A stretch of DNA of 64,000 nt from an uncultured Sphingopyxis sp. (GTDB taxonomy: Bacteria > Pseudomonadota > Alphaproteobacteria > Sphingomonadales > Sphingomonadaceae), in assembly GCF_900078365.1 (NCBI RefSeq), contig NZ_LT598653.1:2542001-2606000 (forward strand). The letters run 5' to 3'. The notes below the pieces were generated by a model. It was not told the origin of the DNA and searched no databases. It saw only the letters and a list, made by a program, of their open reading frames with translations. The translations under genes were made by a program, and so were the position numbers. Each line of letters opens with the position of its first letter. The stretch's first letter is position 1. Positions 41,171 to 51,130 of this stretch are shown in pieces.

Positions 41171-41274
41171 CGCCCCCGCGAAGGCGGGGGCCCATCTCCT
41201 GCGCTATCATCTTCCAATCGCCGTTGGTGTCGTGCCGACCGGGTAGGAGATGGGCCCCCGCCTTCGCGGGGGCA
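41171..41274. repeat. Palindromic repeat between nirD and the nitrate reductase gene
   Basis: The arms CGCCCCCGCGAAGGCGGGGG and CCCCCGCCTTCGCGGGGGCA flank inner arms GCCCATCTCCT and AGGAGATGGGC. It is of the same family as 54318-54393. Being inside an operon it may reduce expression of the downstream genes or protect the upstream mRNA. Confidence 0.75.
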
Positions 41275-41292
41275 CGGCAATCCGGAAAAGGG

Positions 41293-43899
41293 ATGGCGGC
41301 TTTCATGACCGCCATCCGCACCACCTGCGCCTATTGCGGCGTAGGCTGCGGCATCCGCGCGACGGTGACGGGCGAACGCACGGTCGAGATTGCCGGCGAC
41401 CCCGATCATCCCGCGAACCGCGGCCGCCTCTGCTCGAAGGGCACGCATCTTGGCGAGACCGTCGGCCTCCAAGGCCGCCTCCTCCATCCGATGATCGGCA
41501 GCAAGCGCACAAGCTGGGACAAGGCGCTCGACCTCGTCGCCAAGCGGTTCAAGGAAACCATCGCCCGCCACGGCCCGAATAGCGTCGCCTTCTACGTCTC
41601 GGGGCAATTGCTCACCGAGGATTATTATGTCGCGAACAAGCTGATGAAGGGCTTCATCGGCAGCGCGAACATCGACACCAATTCAAGGCTTTGCATGTCG
41701 AGCGCGGTCGCCGGCCATATGCGCGCGTTCGGCGAGGATGTCGTGCCCGCGACCTATGACGATCTCGACGCCGCCGACCTGATCGTCCTCGTCGGCAGCA
41801 ACACCGCCTGGTGCCACCCGATCGTCTATCAGCGCATCCGCACGCGCTGCGAGGCAGGGGCGAAGCTCGTCGTCATCGACCCGCGCCGCACCGAGACCGC
41901 CGAGGAAGCCGACCTGCACCTCGCGATCCGCCCGGGCAGCGACGTCGCGCTGATGACCGGCCTGCTCCACCATTGCCGCGAAGCGGGCATCGTCGACGAA
42001 GACTATCTCGCCGCGCATGTCGCGGTGCCGGAAGATTTCTGGAACCAGCTTGGAGAGGGAAATGACCTGTGGTCGGTGGCGCGCATCTGCGACGTCCCCG
42101 CTGCCGACCTCAGGCATTTCTACGAACTGTTCGCGGCGACCTCACGCACCGTCACCCTGTTCAGCCAGGGGATCAACCAGTCGACCGCGGGCACCGATCA
42201 GGTCAATGCGATCACCAATGTCCACCTCGCGACCGGCCGCATCGGCAAGCCCGGCGCCGCGCCCTTTTCGATCACCGGCCAGCCCAACGCGATGGGCGGG
42301 CGCGAGGTCGGCGGACTCGCCTCGACGCTCGCCGCGCACATGGATTTCGCGCCCGAAAACCGCGCGCGTGTCCAGCGCTTCTGGGCGTCGCCGACGATAG
42401 CCGAAAAGCCCGGCCTCAAGGCCGTCGACCTGTTCCGCAGCCTCGGCGAGGGGCGCATCAAGGCGCTGTGGGTGATGGCGACCAACCCCGCCGTCTCGAT
42501 GCCCGACGCCAATGCGGTGCGCGAGGCGCTGAAGACCTGCCCTTTCGTCGTCGTCAGCGACGTGATCGAGAAAACCGACACTGGCACCTTCGCGCATGTC
42601 CGCCTGCCCGCCGCCGCCTGGGGCGAGAAGGACGGCACGGTCACCAACAGCGACCGGACGATCAGCCGCCAGCGCGCGCTGTTTTCGTTGCCGAGCGAAG
42701 CGATGCCCGACTGGTGGATCATCAAGGAGGTCGCGCGGCGCATGGGGTGGAAGACCGCCTTTTCCTATGATCGTCCCGCCGACATCTGGCGCGAGCATTG
42801 CCGCCTGTCGAACTACGACAATGGCGGCGCGCGGCTGTTCGCGCTGCCCCGCGCGGCGCTCGGCGGCAACGCCGCCTATGACGCGATGGAGCCTTTTCGC
42901 TGGGGCGGCAAGCACCCCTTCGCCGACGGGCGCTTTTCGACCGAAGACGGCCGCGCGCGGTTGGTGCCGGTGACGCAAAAGCCCCTGCCCGAACCGCTCG
43001 CCAAATGGCCGTTGACGCTTAACACCGGCCGCTATCGCGACCAGTGGCACAGCATGACGCGCACGGGTCTCGCGCCCAAGCTCGCGCGTCACCGCGAGGA
43101 GCCGCTCGTCGAAGTCCACCCCGACGACGGCGCGCGGCTCGGTCTGACCGACGGCGGCCTCGCGCGCGTGGAAACACCGCAAGGCGACAGCCTCTACCGC
43201 GTCGCCTTTCACGCGGGCCAGCGCCCCGGCGAGCTGTTCGTCCCGATCCACTGGACCGACCGCACCTCGAGCGGCGGGCGGACGGGCCTGCTTCCCCGCC
43301 CGCTCGTCGATCCGGTATCGGGCCAGCCGGGCTTCAAGCGCACCCCCGCCTCAATCGCCGCGGTCACGCCCAAATGGCGCGGCTTCCTGCTGCTCGCGCG
43401 CGAACTGCCCGAAACGCCGCGCTGCCTCTGGGCAACGCGCGTCGCGGTGCCTTCGGGCGTGATGTGGGAGGTCGCGGGCAATGGCGACCTCAAGAGCATC
43501 GAGGCGCTACTCCCTAAAGGCGAGCGTATCGAAGCGCAGGATGCCGCGCGCGGAACGCGCCGCATCGCCATCGTCGCGAACGACTGCCTCGCCGGTGCGC
43601 TCTTCGTCACCGAAACCGGCGAACTCCCGCCGCGCGACTGGTTGATCGCGCAGCTCGCCGCGCCGGGCGTCGCGCCGACCTTGCTCGCCGGCCGCGCACC
43701 CGGCGCACAGGTCGACCGCGGTCCGATCATCTGCGTCTGCTTCGACGTCGGGCTGAAAACGATTGTTGCCGCGATCCGCGACCGGAGCCTCGCCGACGTC
43801 GCCGCGATCGGCGGCGCATTGGGCGCCGGCACCAACTGCGGGTCGTGCCGCCCCGCGCTCGCCCGCATATTGACCGAGGAGACCAGCAATGCAGCCTGA
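41293..43899 (+). CDS. nasA: Assimilatory nitrate reductase catalytic subunit
   Basis: An 868-residue molybdopterin-guanine-dinucleotide oxidoreductase reducing nitrate to nitrite in the cytoplasm. The N-terminal [4Fe-4S] site has Cys12, Cys15, Cys19 (TTCAYCGVGCG) and Cys47 (RLCSKG). Mo-bisMGD domains follow, with SSAVAGHM, NPAVSMPDA and LNTGRYRDQWHSMTRTG. The C-terminus carries an extra BFD-like [2Fe-2S] domain (VCFDVGLKTI, then GTNCGSCRPALARIL), seen in NasA/NasC of proteobacteria that take electrons from a separate reductase or from ferredoxin. No Tat signal. ATG at 41293 (GGAAAAGGG upstream) or 41305. Overlaps cobA by 11 nt. Confidence 0.95.
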   Translation: MAAFMTAIRTTCAYCGVGCGIRATVTGERTVEIAGDPDHPANRGRLCSKGTHLGETVGLQGRLLHPMIGSKRTSWDKALDLVAKRFKETIARHGPNSVAFYVSGQLLTEDYYVANKLMKGFIGSANIDTNSRLCMSSAVAGHMRAFGEDVVPATYDDLDAADLIVLVGSNTAWCHPIVYQRIRTRCEAGAKLVVIDPRRTETAEEADLHLAIRPGSDVALMTGLLHHCREAGIVDEDYLAAHVAVPEDFWNQLGEGNDLWSVARICDVPAADLRHFYELFAATSRTVTLFSQGINQSTAGTDQVNAITNVHLATGRIGKPGAAPFSITGQPNAMGGREVGGLASTLAAHMDFAPENRARVQRFWASPTIAEKPGLKAVDLFRSLGEGRIKALWVMATNPAVSMPDANAVREALKTCPFVVVSDVIEKTDTGTFAHVRLPAAAWGEKDGTVTNSDRTISRQRALFSLPSEAMPDWWIIKEVARRMGWKTAFSYDRPADIWREHCRLSNYDNGGARLFALPRAALGGNAAYDAMEPFRWGGKHPFADGRFSTEDGRARLVPVTQKPLPEPLAKWPLTLNTGRYRDQWHSMTRTGLAPKLARHREEPLVEVHPDDGARLGLTDGGLARVETPQGDSLYRVAFHAGQRPGELFVPIHWTDRTSSGGRTGLLPRPLVDPVSGQPGFKRTPASIAAVTPKWRGFLLLARELPETPRCLWATRVAVPSGVMWEVAGNGDLKSIEALLPKGERIEAQDAARGTRRIAIVANDCLAGALFVTETGELPPRDWLIAQLAAPGVAPTLLAGRAPGAQVDRGPIICVCFDVGLKTIVAAIRDRSLADVAAIGGALGAGTNCGSCRPALARILTEETSNAA

Positions 43900-44677
43900 C
43901 GATTTTGCGCCCGGCACCGTCTGGCTGGTGGGCGCCGGCCCGGGCGACCCGGACTTGCTGACGATGAAGGCGGTGCGCCTGATCGATGCCGCCGACATCG
44001 TCTTTTACGACGCGCTGGTCGGGAGCGGCGTCCTCGACCTCATTCCCGCGCGCATCGAGCGCGTCAGCGTCGGCAAACGATCGGGGCGCCACTCGAAGGA
44101 TCAGGCGACGATCGACGCCCTCCTCGTCGCGGCTGCGCGAGCGGGCAAGCGCGTGGTCCGGCTAAAAGGCGGCGATCCGACGCTGTTCGCCCGCGCAACC
44201 GAAGAGACCGACGCACTCAAGGAGGCGGGCTTTCCCGTCCGCATCTGTCCCGGCATCACCGCCGCGAGCGCCGCCGCCGCGTCGGCGGGCATGTCGCTTT
44301 CGCTGCGCGGCGTCGCGCGCGACGTTCGCTTCGTGACGGCGCACAGCCGCCGCGGCGCCGCGCTCGACATCGACTGGTCTTCGCTGGCGCGCGGCGGATC
44401 GACCCTCGCCTTCTACATGGGCCGCGAAGCCGCGGGCGAAATCCGCCGCGGTCTGATGCGGGCCGGAATGCCGGGCGAAATGCCGGTGATGATCGCGTGC
44501 GCGGTCAGCAGCCCCGGCGAACGGCGGCTCGTCACCAGGCTAGATTTGCTCGACCTCGCGACCAAATCCTTCGCGGCGGACGCGCCGACGCTCATTCTGG
44601 TCGGCCCCGCGGTGGCGCTCGCCAGCAGCGCGTCCGCGTTGCCCGCGAACGCCTCCCGCGCCGCCCAGGGGCAATAG
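43889..44677 (+). CDS. cobA: Uroporphyrinogen-III C-methyltransferase
   Basis: A 262-residue SAM-dependent methyltransferase making precorrin-2, precursor of siroheme for NirB. Motifs: VWLVGAGPGDPDLLTMKAVR, DALVG, RLKGGDPTLFARATEE, and GITAASAAAASAGMSLS. Its start overlaps the nasA 3' end by 11 nt, so it is coupled. It lacks the CysG dehydrogenase/chelatase half; that step must be coded elsewhere. Converges on the M16 peptidase gene with only 3 nt between. Confidence 0.95.
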   Translation: MQPDDFAPGTVWLVGAGPGDPDLLTMKAVRLIDAADIVFYDALVGSGVLDLIPARIERVSVGKRSGRHSKDQATIDALLVAAARAGKRVVRLKGGDPTLFARATEETDALKEAGFPVRICPGITAASAAAASAGMSLSLRGVARDVRFVTAHSRRGAALDIDWSSLARGGSTLAFYMGREAAGEIRRGLMRAGMPGEMPVMIACAVSSPGERRLVTRLDLLDLATKSFAADAPTLILVGPAVALASSASALPANASRAAQGQ

Positions 44678-44680
44678 GGA

Positions 44681-47401
44681 TCAGCGCAATTTTCGTCCCT
44701 CGGCGTCCCACACTTCGACCGCGCCGAGCCCCAGCGCACGAATCTTCGCCTCGATCTTCGACAGGTCGCCGACGATCACCCAGCTCATCGCATCGGGGCG
44801 CAGCATCTCGTCCGCCGCCTTCGTAATCGCGGCCGGCGTCAGCGCGCCATATCTGGCCGGCAGGGTCGCCAGATAGTCATAGGGTTTGTCGTAGAGCGAC
44901 ACATATTGCAGATAGTTGACGAACGCCTGGTTGGTTTCGAACTGCCCCGGCAGCGCCAGCACATTGCCCTTCACCATCCTGTCGAGCTCGGCTTGCGTCG
45001 CGGGGCGCTCGCCTCGGATCGCGCGGATTTCCTTGTCGACCTCCGCCAGCGCCTCCGCCGTCTTGTCGGTCTGGACGCTGGTCGCCACCCCGAAATTCTG
45101 CGGCCCGCGCTGCTCGTTGACGAAGCTGCTCGCTCCATAGGTCCAGCCCTTGGCCTCGCGCAGGTTCATGTTGAGCCGCGCGGTGAAGCTGCCACCCAAT
45201 ATGCCGTTCGCGGCGTCATAGTCGAAGTTCCGCGGATCGAGACCGTCAGGCAGCAACTGGCCGACGCGGATGACCGACTGGAGTGCGCCCGGCTTGTCGA
45301 CCAGCACCACCCGGCTCGCGGTGGCGAAGGGGATTGCGGGCACCGACTTGCTGCCCTTGGCTCCGGCCGGAGCCTCCCAGCTGCCGAACCCTTTTTCGAG
45401 CAGCGCCGTCAGCTCCTCGATCGTCGTATCGCCGCTTGCGTAGATGACGGCATTGTCCGGGCGCACCCAGCGCGCGTGCCAGCCGGCGACATCGGCGCGG
45501 GTGAAGGCGCTCAGCGTCTCCGCCCGTCCGGCAAGCTGCGCGCCATAGGGATGCGCCGCGCCGTAAAGGACGTTGGTGAACGTCCGCTGCGCGATCGCGG
45601 TCGGTTCGGCGAGCGATTGCGAAATACCCGACAGGCTGAGCGTGCGAGCACGCTCCAGATCCTCGGCACGGAAGCCCGGGGTACGAATATAGCTCGCCCA
45701 CAACGCAATCGTCGCGGGCAGTTCACGGCTGAGCGACGAAAGAAGAAAACTGGTCGTGTCGCTGCCCGAACTCGCATAGAGCCGGGCTCCGAGCGAGGCC
45801 TGCTTCTCCTCGAATTGCTGCGCCGTCAACCCGGACGGGCCGTCGCCCATCAGTTGCAGCGCGAAACCGCCGAGCCCCTTCTGGTCGGGCGCGTCCGCCG
45901 CCGTCCCCGCATCGAACACGATCGCCATGTCGACCGTCGGCACTTTGCGGCGCGGCGAAAAGACGAGGCGGATGCCGTTCGAGAGCCGCGCCTCCTGCGC
46001 GACCGGCAGGGTCAGGCCGGGCGAGGCCGCAAGGTCGGGCAGCTTGCTGCGATCGGCGCCATCGGCCATCACCGTGTGCGCCGCATAGGGAAGCACCGTC
46101 AGCTTGTGCGCGCCGCGGGTCAGCCAATCCTTGGCGTCGGCGAGCACCGCGGCGCCGGTGACGGCGTCGAACCGCTTGTTGTCCTCGGCATATTCGGCCG
46201 GATTGTTCGCGAAGATCAGCCCGTCGGCCAGCGCCATCGCGCGGACATAGACCGATTCCAGCGCGCGGATATTGTTGCCGTAGTTGGTCACCTTCGCCCG
46301 CTTCAGCTCGTCGGCGGTCGGGCCGGTCGCGAGAAAATCGTCGATCGCCCGCTCGATCACGGCCTCGGCGTCCTTCGGATCAACGCCGGGTTTCAGCCGC
46401 GCATCGATCGAGAAGATCCCTGCGACCGCCATCGGCTGGTAGTTGACCGATACCGAGGTCGCGAGCGGCTGGTCGAGAACCAGTGCCTTGTAGAGCCGCG
46501 ACGTCTTGCCGCTGCCGAGCGCGCTTGCGGCGGCGCGCAGCGTCGAGGACTGCGGCGTCCCGCGCCCGGGCGCCGCCCAGCTCCACGACACCGCCGCCTG
46601 CGGCACATTGTCGAGCATCGTGTCGCGCTTGTCTTCGGAAAGGCTCGGTACCCACACGGCCGTGCGGCTGACCGGCGGGCCCGCGGGCACGCTGCCGAAA
46701 TATTTCTCGGCGAGCGCCCGCGCCTCTTTCGCATCGACATCGCCCGACAGCGACAGCACCGCATTGGCGGCGCCATAATATTGACCGAACCAGTCCTTCA
46801 CATCATCGAGCGACGCGGCGTTCAGATCGTCCATCGATCCGATGATCGGGTGATGATAGGGGTGCCCCGCCGGGAACAGCGCCCGCGCGGTGACGTCGTC
46901 CATCTTTGCATAGGGCTGGCTTTCGCGCTGCCTTTTCTCGTTCTGGACGACGCCGCGCTGCTCGTCGAGCTTGGCCTGCGTGATCGCGCCGAGCAGATGA
47001 CCCATGCGGTCCGATTCCATCCACAGCGCGCGTTCGAGCCCGCCGGTCGGGACAACCTCGTAATAATAGGTCTGGTCGAAGGAGGTCGCGCCGTTCACCG
47101 CCGAAGCGCCGATTTCCTGAAGCGGCGGAAACCATTCGTCGTCGCGATGTTCGGACCCGTTGAACATCAGATGCTCGTAAAGATGCGCGAAACCCGACTT
47201 GCCCGCCGGCTCGTTGGCCGATCCGACATGATACCAGACGGCGACCGCGACCTTCGGCGTGCTGCGATCCTCGTGGACCACGACGCGCAGGCCATTGGGC
47301 AGCGTGAACCGCTCGAAGGGCAGCACCTCGTCGGCTTGCGCGGGCTGAACGAGCGAAAGCGCCGCGGCCGCGGCCGACAGCAAAAGGCTGGTACGGATCA
47401 T
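44681..47401 (-). CDS. M16-family zinc metallopeptidase
   Basis: A 906-residue insulinase/pitrilysin-type peptidase with signal peptide (cleavage likely near PAQA, residue 23). The inverted zinc motif HxxEH is HLYEH in KSGFAHLYEHLMFNGSEHRD. Two M16 halves follow (the second starting near VAQEARLSNGIRLVFSP, lacking the motif, as usual). The location is the periplasm or outer membrane. ATG at 47401 follows AGGAG by 9 nt. It lies 85 nt downstream of the STN-TonB receptor gene, across a strong hairpin, and is probably cotranscribed; degradation of a peptide taken up by, or processed with, the receptor is an inference. Confidence 0.93.
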   Translation of the reverse strand: MIRTSLLLSAAAAALSLVQPAQADEVLPFERFTLPNGLRVVVHEDRSTPKVAVAVWYHVGSANEPAGKSGFAHLYEHLMFNGSEHRDDEWFPPLQEIGASAVNGATSFDQTYYYEVVPTGGLERALWMESDRMGHLLGAITQAKLDEQRGVVQNEKRQRESQPYAKMDDVTARALFPAGHPYHHPIIGSMDDLNAASLDDVKDWFGQYYGAANAVLSLSGDVDAKEARALAEKYFGSVPAGPPVSRTAVWVPSLSEDKRDTMLDNVPQAAVSWSWAAPGRGTPQSSTLRAAASALGSGKTSRLYKALVLDQPLATSVSVNYQPMAVAGIFSIDARLKPGVDPKDAEAVIERAIDDFLATGPTADELKRAKVTNYGNNIRALESVYVRAMALADGLIFANNPAEYAEDNKRFDAVTGAAVLADAKDWLTRGAHKLTVLPYAAHTVMADGADRSKLPDLAASPGLTLPVAQEARLSNGIRLVFSPRRKVPTVDMAIVFDAGTAADAPDQKGLGGFALQLMGDGPSGLTAQQFEEKQASLGARLYASSGSDTTSFLLSSLSRELPATIALWASYIRTPGFRAEDLERARTLSLSGISQSLAEPTAIAQRTFTNVLYGAAHPYGAQLAGRAETLSAFTRADVAGWHARWVRPDNAVIYASGDTTIEELTALLEKGFGSWEAPAGAKGSKSVPAIPFATASRVVLVDKPGALQSVIRVGQLLPDGLDPRNFDYDAANGILGGSFTARLNMNLREAKGWTYGASSFVNEQRGPQNFGVATSVQTDKTAEALAEVDKEIRAIRGERPATQAELDRMVKGNVLALPGQFETNQAFVNYLQYVSLYDKPYDYLATLPARYGALTPAAITKAADEMLRPDAMSWVIVGDLSKIEAKIRALGLGAVEVWDAEGRKLR

Positions 47402-47435
47402 GAGGAGAAGCTCCTGTCGCATCTTCGGGGGAAAT

Positions 47436-47471
47436 CCGGCCGGCCGCTCCGGGACAAGAACGGCCGGCCGG
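47436..47471. repeat. 11-bp perfect hairpin between the TonB receptor and M16 genes
   Basis: CCGGCCGGCCG (47436-47446) pairs with CGGCCGGCCGG (47461-47471) around a 14-nt loop. No T-run follows on the minus strand, so it is more likely a pausing/RNA-stability element than a terminator. Confidence 0.65.
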
Positions 47472-47486
47472 AAGGGGAAACAGGCG

Positions 47487-50400
47487 TCAGAAAGTGACGG
47501 CGACGCCGGCCTTGACGCGGCGGCCGCCGAGATAGGTCGCACCGCTGTAGAAACGCGGCGTATCGCCGACCCCGCCAACCGAGCCGAGCAGGTCGGGACT
47601 GTCCGTGCCCTTCAGCAGATCCTCGCCCTCGACATAGAGGCGCAGTTTGCCGAAACTTGGCTGCATCCAATATTCGAAGCGGAAGTCGAGCGTGCGGACG
47701 CCCTCATGATAGACGGACAGGCCGCGCGGAAGGAAATTGTTGAGCATGCGCGACTGGAAGCCATAGGCCAGCGTCGCGTCGATGCCGTATTTGTTGTAGG
47801 TCAGCGCGACGGTGCCCGAATGTTTCGGCTGGTTGTTGAACGGGATGCCCGAGAATTCATAAACTTCCTCGCCGGGAGCGCCATAGGGCCAGTTGTAGAT
47901 CTGCCCGCGCTTGCTCTTGGTGAAGGTATAATTGGCATAGATGCCGAGACCCGAAAGCGCGCCGGGCAGGAAATTGAACCGCCGCTCGGCCTGCGCCTCG
48001 ATCCCCCAGATCGTCGCCATCCGGTCGCTGTTCGACGGCGTCGATCCGGTGATGAAGTAATTTTCGGGATGAGCGGGGTCGAAATAGGGCGGACCCTGGA
48101 AATAGATGTGATCGGGCAGCGGCACCGCAGCGAGCTGCGCAGGACCGTTCGTCGCGTTGGCCTGCAGCAGATTCTTGATCCGCTTGTAGAATCCCGACAG
48201 CTTCAGCACCCCGATGTCCTGGTCATAATATTCGACGCTGAGGTCGAAATTATGCGTCGTCGCGGGCTTGAGGTCGGGATTGCCGGTGTTGATCGTCAGC
48301 ACCGGCTTCAACCCCTCCGGTCCCGGAATCGGGATGTTGATGAAGCTGATCCGCGTCTGAGCCGACAGTTGGCCGATCTGCGGCCGCGCGACCGAGAGGA
48401 AATAACCGCCGCGGAAGATCAGATTGTCGCTCGCGCGATAGTTGAACAGGATGCGCGGCAGCCAGTCGGTCGTCGTCGCCTTCTGGCTCGCCAGCCGGGT
48501 GAAATCGTTCTGGAATTTGAGGTCGATGCCGAAACCGCCGCCGTTCGACGGATCGATCGGCCCGATATAGGTCGGGAAGACCAGATTATCGGCCTCGAGC
48601 CGCGTGCGGTTGAGGCGCACGCCGCCGATGATTTCCAGCTTGCCGATGTCGAGGCGCGACTGGACATAGCCCGCGAGATTCTGTTCGAGCGTGCGTTCGC
48701 GGTTGATATCGTTGGGCAGCACGATCGGCGTGAGCTGCAACCCGCTCGTGCCGCCGACATAGTCGTTCACATTGTCGACGAAATCCTTGAGCGATTCCTC
48801 GCTGATCACGACGAAGCGCGAGCCGGTGACGCCGATGCGCGACAGATCGTTGGGGACGAGTTCGAGCGGCAGCGCACTGATGGGGACGTTGCCGCCGAAT
48901 TGCGAGCGCTGGAGCCGGCTCTGGAATTCGACGCGCTCGAATTGCACGCCCGCCTCGATATAGGTCAGCGGCCCCCAGCCGGCGTTGAATTTCGCGCTAT
49001 ATTCGGCGGTGTAGCGATCGTTCTTGCCGCGCGTGACGTCGACCTGTCCGCTCGCCGCGTCGATCGTGAAATTCGATGTGTCGTTGACGAAATCCCATCC
49101 CGCCTCGGTCAAGAGCGGCAGTTGCAGCCCCTTGCCGCCGCGCGGACCGAACGGCGTGACGATATAGCCGAGCGTCGGATCGGTCGCCTGGGCGAGAAAA
49201 TATTCGGCGCGCGCATCGGCGGCGGGCATGCGGAGTTGCAGGCCGAAATTCGATGGATGGCGCTCGCTGCCATGCGCATAGCCCAGCAGATATTCGAACT
49301 CGAAACGCCCCGCCTTGGTGCTTCCGCCGAGACTGTAGGTATCGGTGATGTTCCGGGCACCCCGGTCATAGACATAGTTTTGCGTATGCTCGAGCGCCTC
49401 GTTCCCCGGGGCGAGATCGAGGACCAGTGCGGTGCGATTGCCGCTGGTCGGCGTCGCGACATAGTCGAGGTCGACGCCGAAGCTTTCATTGAGCTGCGTC
49501 GTCGTGCGGCGCGCTTCGCTGTGCTGATAGTCGAATTTCAGATTGCTATGGTCGCCGACCTTCCACTCGGCCGACAGCGTCGCGGCGATATTTTCGGTCT
49601 CGACATGGTTGAAACTGGTGCCGAGGCCGAGCGGAAAGGCGCGCGTCGCATCGGGCAGGAAAGGAAAGGTCGCGAGCGGATCGACCGCATCATATTGTTC
49701 GAGCGTCGGATTGCCATCGGCGTCGGGCGGCAGGAACTCGCCATAGCGCAGATTGTGACCGTAACTGATCGAACGGTTGCTCGACTTGCGATATTGCACC
49801 GACGCGCTGAGGCCGAAATTCTCCTCGGCGCCGAACTTGCCGGCGATCGTTCCCGACACCAGCACATCGTCGCTGAAACTCTTGCCGCTCTTGCCCCCTT
49901 CGATCAGCAGATTGGCATAGCGCCGCGGCCGGTTGAGCGGCGACAGCGTCTCGATCTCGACCAGCCCGCCGGTGCCGGCACTGTCCTGGCTCGGCAGCAG
50001 ACTCTTGCTGATCGTGATCTTGCTGACCGAGTCGGCGAGCAGGTTCGACAGGTCCGCCGAGCGGCCGACGCCGTTGCCGACCGGCAGGTTCAGCCCGTTG
50101 AGCTTGACCGCATTCATGTCGGGGTCGAGCCCGCGGATCATGATATTGGTGCCGTCGCCGGTCAGCCCGTCGCGCTGGAACGAGACCCCCGGCACGCGGC
50201 GCAGTGCTTCCGAGATCGTCGTGCCGGTGAAATTGCCGAGATCGTCGACCGAGACGACGTCGGAGCTGTTCTCGGCCGTGCGCTGGAGGTTGAGCGCGTT
50301 GGCGCGCGCGCTGCGCGAGCCATAGACGACGATTTCACCGGCCGCGTTGCTGCCTTCGTCCATCCAGAATTCGGCGTTGGTCTGCTCGCCCCTGACGACG

Positions 50401-50951
50401 TCAACCCGCGTCGATTGCTCGATGAAACCGAGGAACGAGACCGTCAGCGTGTAAGTCCCGGTCGGAACGCGCGCGAAACGGAAATTGCCGAGATCGTCGG
50501 CGGTCGCGACCTGCCCCGTTTCCTCGATCCGCACCAGCGCGCCGGAAATGTTGCGATTGCCGTCGGACTGGGCGACGCGGCCCGAAATCGACCCCGCACC
50601 CTCGGCCGCCGGGCGATCGGAGGCGGTGGAAGGCGCGCCGCCCGTGGGGCGAGTCACGACATAGGAACCAGCCGAGGTTTCGCGAAGGATCAGCCCCGAC
50701 CCCTGAAGCAGCGCGCGATACGCCCCACCCGCCGTATAGCGGCCGCGCAGCGACGGCGCCCTTTTGCCGCGCACGACCGAGCCCACGAAGACGATATTGG
50801 TGCCGGTCTTCGCCGCGACGGCACGAAGCGAACGGCCGAGCGGCTGTTCCGACAGGTCGAGATCATATTCGGCCTGCGTCCGCGCCACGGCGGTGTTGGA
50901 GACGATGGCAATCGTTGCGGCGCAGGCCGCGAGCGTGACTTTCGAAATCAT
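47487..50951 (-). CDS. TonB-dependent receptor with STN signalling domain
   Basis: A 1154-residue outer-membrane receptor. Order: signal peptide (to about residue 24), secretin/TonB short N-terminal (STN) domain (DLSEQPLGRSLRAVAAKTG to about residue 100), a carboxypeptidase-regulatory-like beta-sandwich (SISGRVAQSDGNRNISGALV to about 195), a plug (ISEALRRVPGVSFQRDGL; GLDPDMNAVKLNGL) and a large barrel ending RVKAGVAVTF. STN domains talk to FecR across the periplasm. The adjacent fecR and fecI genes make this a trans-envelope signalling set. ATG at 50951 follows GGGGGA. In sphingomonads and Caulobacter such large receptors often import oligosaccharides or peptides; ligand unknown. Confidence 0.94.
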   Translation of the reverse strand: MISKVTLAACAATIAIVSNTAVARTQAEYDLDLSEQPLGRSLRAVAAKTGTNIVFVGSVVRGKRAPSLRGRYTAGGAYRALLQGSGLILRETSAGSYVVTRPTGGAPSTASDRPAAEGAGSISGRVAQSDGNRNISGALVRIEETGQVATADDLGNFRFARVPTGTYTLTVSFLGFIEQSTRVDVVRGEQTNAEFWMDEGSNAAGEIVVYGSRSARANALNLQRTAENSSDVVSVDDLGNFTGTTISEALRRVPGVSFQRDGLTGDGTNIMIRGLDPDMNAVKLNGLNLPVGNGVGRSADLSNLLADSVSKITISKSLLPSQDSAGTGGLVEIETLSPLNRPRRYANLLIEGGKSGKSFSDDVLVSGTIAGKFGAEENFGLSASVQYRKSSNRSISYGHNLRYGEFLPPDADGNPTLEQYDAVDPLATFPFLPDATRAFPLGLGTSFNHVETENIAATLSAEWKVGDHSNLKFDYQHSEARRTTTQLNESFGVDLDYVATPTSGNRTALVLDLAPGNEALEHTQNYVYDRGARNITDTYSLGGSTKAGRFEFEYLLGYAHGSERHPSNFGLQLRMPAADARAEYFLAQATDPTLGYIVTPFGPRGGKGLQLPLLTEAGWDFVNDTSNFTIDAASGQVDVTRGKNDRYTAEYSAKFNAGWGPLTYIEAGVQFERVEFQSRLQRSQFGGNVPISALPLELVPNDLSRIGVTGSRFVVISEESLKDFVDNVNDYVGGTSGLQLTPIVLPNDINRERTLEQNLAGYVQSRLDIGKLEIIGGVRLNRTRLEADNLVFPTYIGPIDPSNGGGFGIDLKFQNDFTRLASQKATTTDWLPRILFNYRASDNLIFRGGYFLSVARPQIGQLSAQTRISFINIPIPGPEGLKPVLTINTGNPDLKPATTHNFDLSVEYYDQDIGVLKLSGFYKRIKNLLQANATNGPAQLAAVPLPDHIYFQGPPYFDPAHPENYFITGSTPSNSDRMATIWGIEAQAERRFNFLPGALSGLGIYANYTFTKSKRGQIYNWPYGAPGEEVYEFSGIPFNNQPKHSGTVALTYNKYGIDATLAYGFQSRMLNNFLPRGLSVYHEGVRTLDFRFEYWMQPSFGKLRLYVEGEDLLKGTDSPDLLGSVGGVGDTPRFYSGATYLGGRRVKAGVAVTF

Positions 50952-51130
50952 CAAGGATCCCCCGGATGGGCGGGATGTTGCTTACTATCCGCCCTATTCA
51001 AGCAGACGCGCGATTGCCGCAAAACCGACATCGGAAAGAAATAAAATTTTCGTGCGTGGCAGACAGCGAAATATTATTACGGTTTTCATCGATTTAACCG
51101 ATGCCCCGCGATGCCTCAGGGTCAGGGGCG

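Noticed and set aside
47400..51044. A very long plus-strand open frame opposite the STN-TonB receptor
   Set aside because: Antisense shadow: the minus strand encodes a receptor with all expected domains, while the plus-strand product has no recognisable motif.
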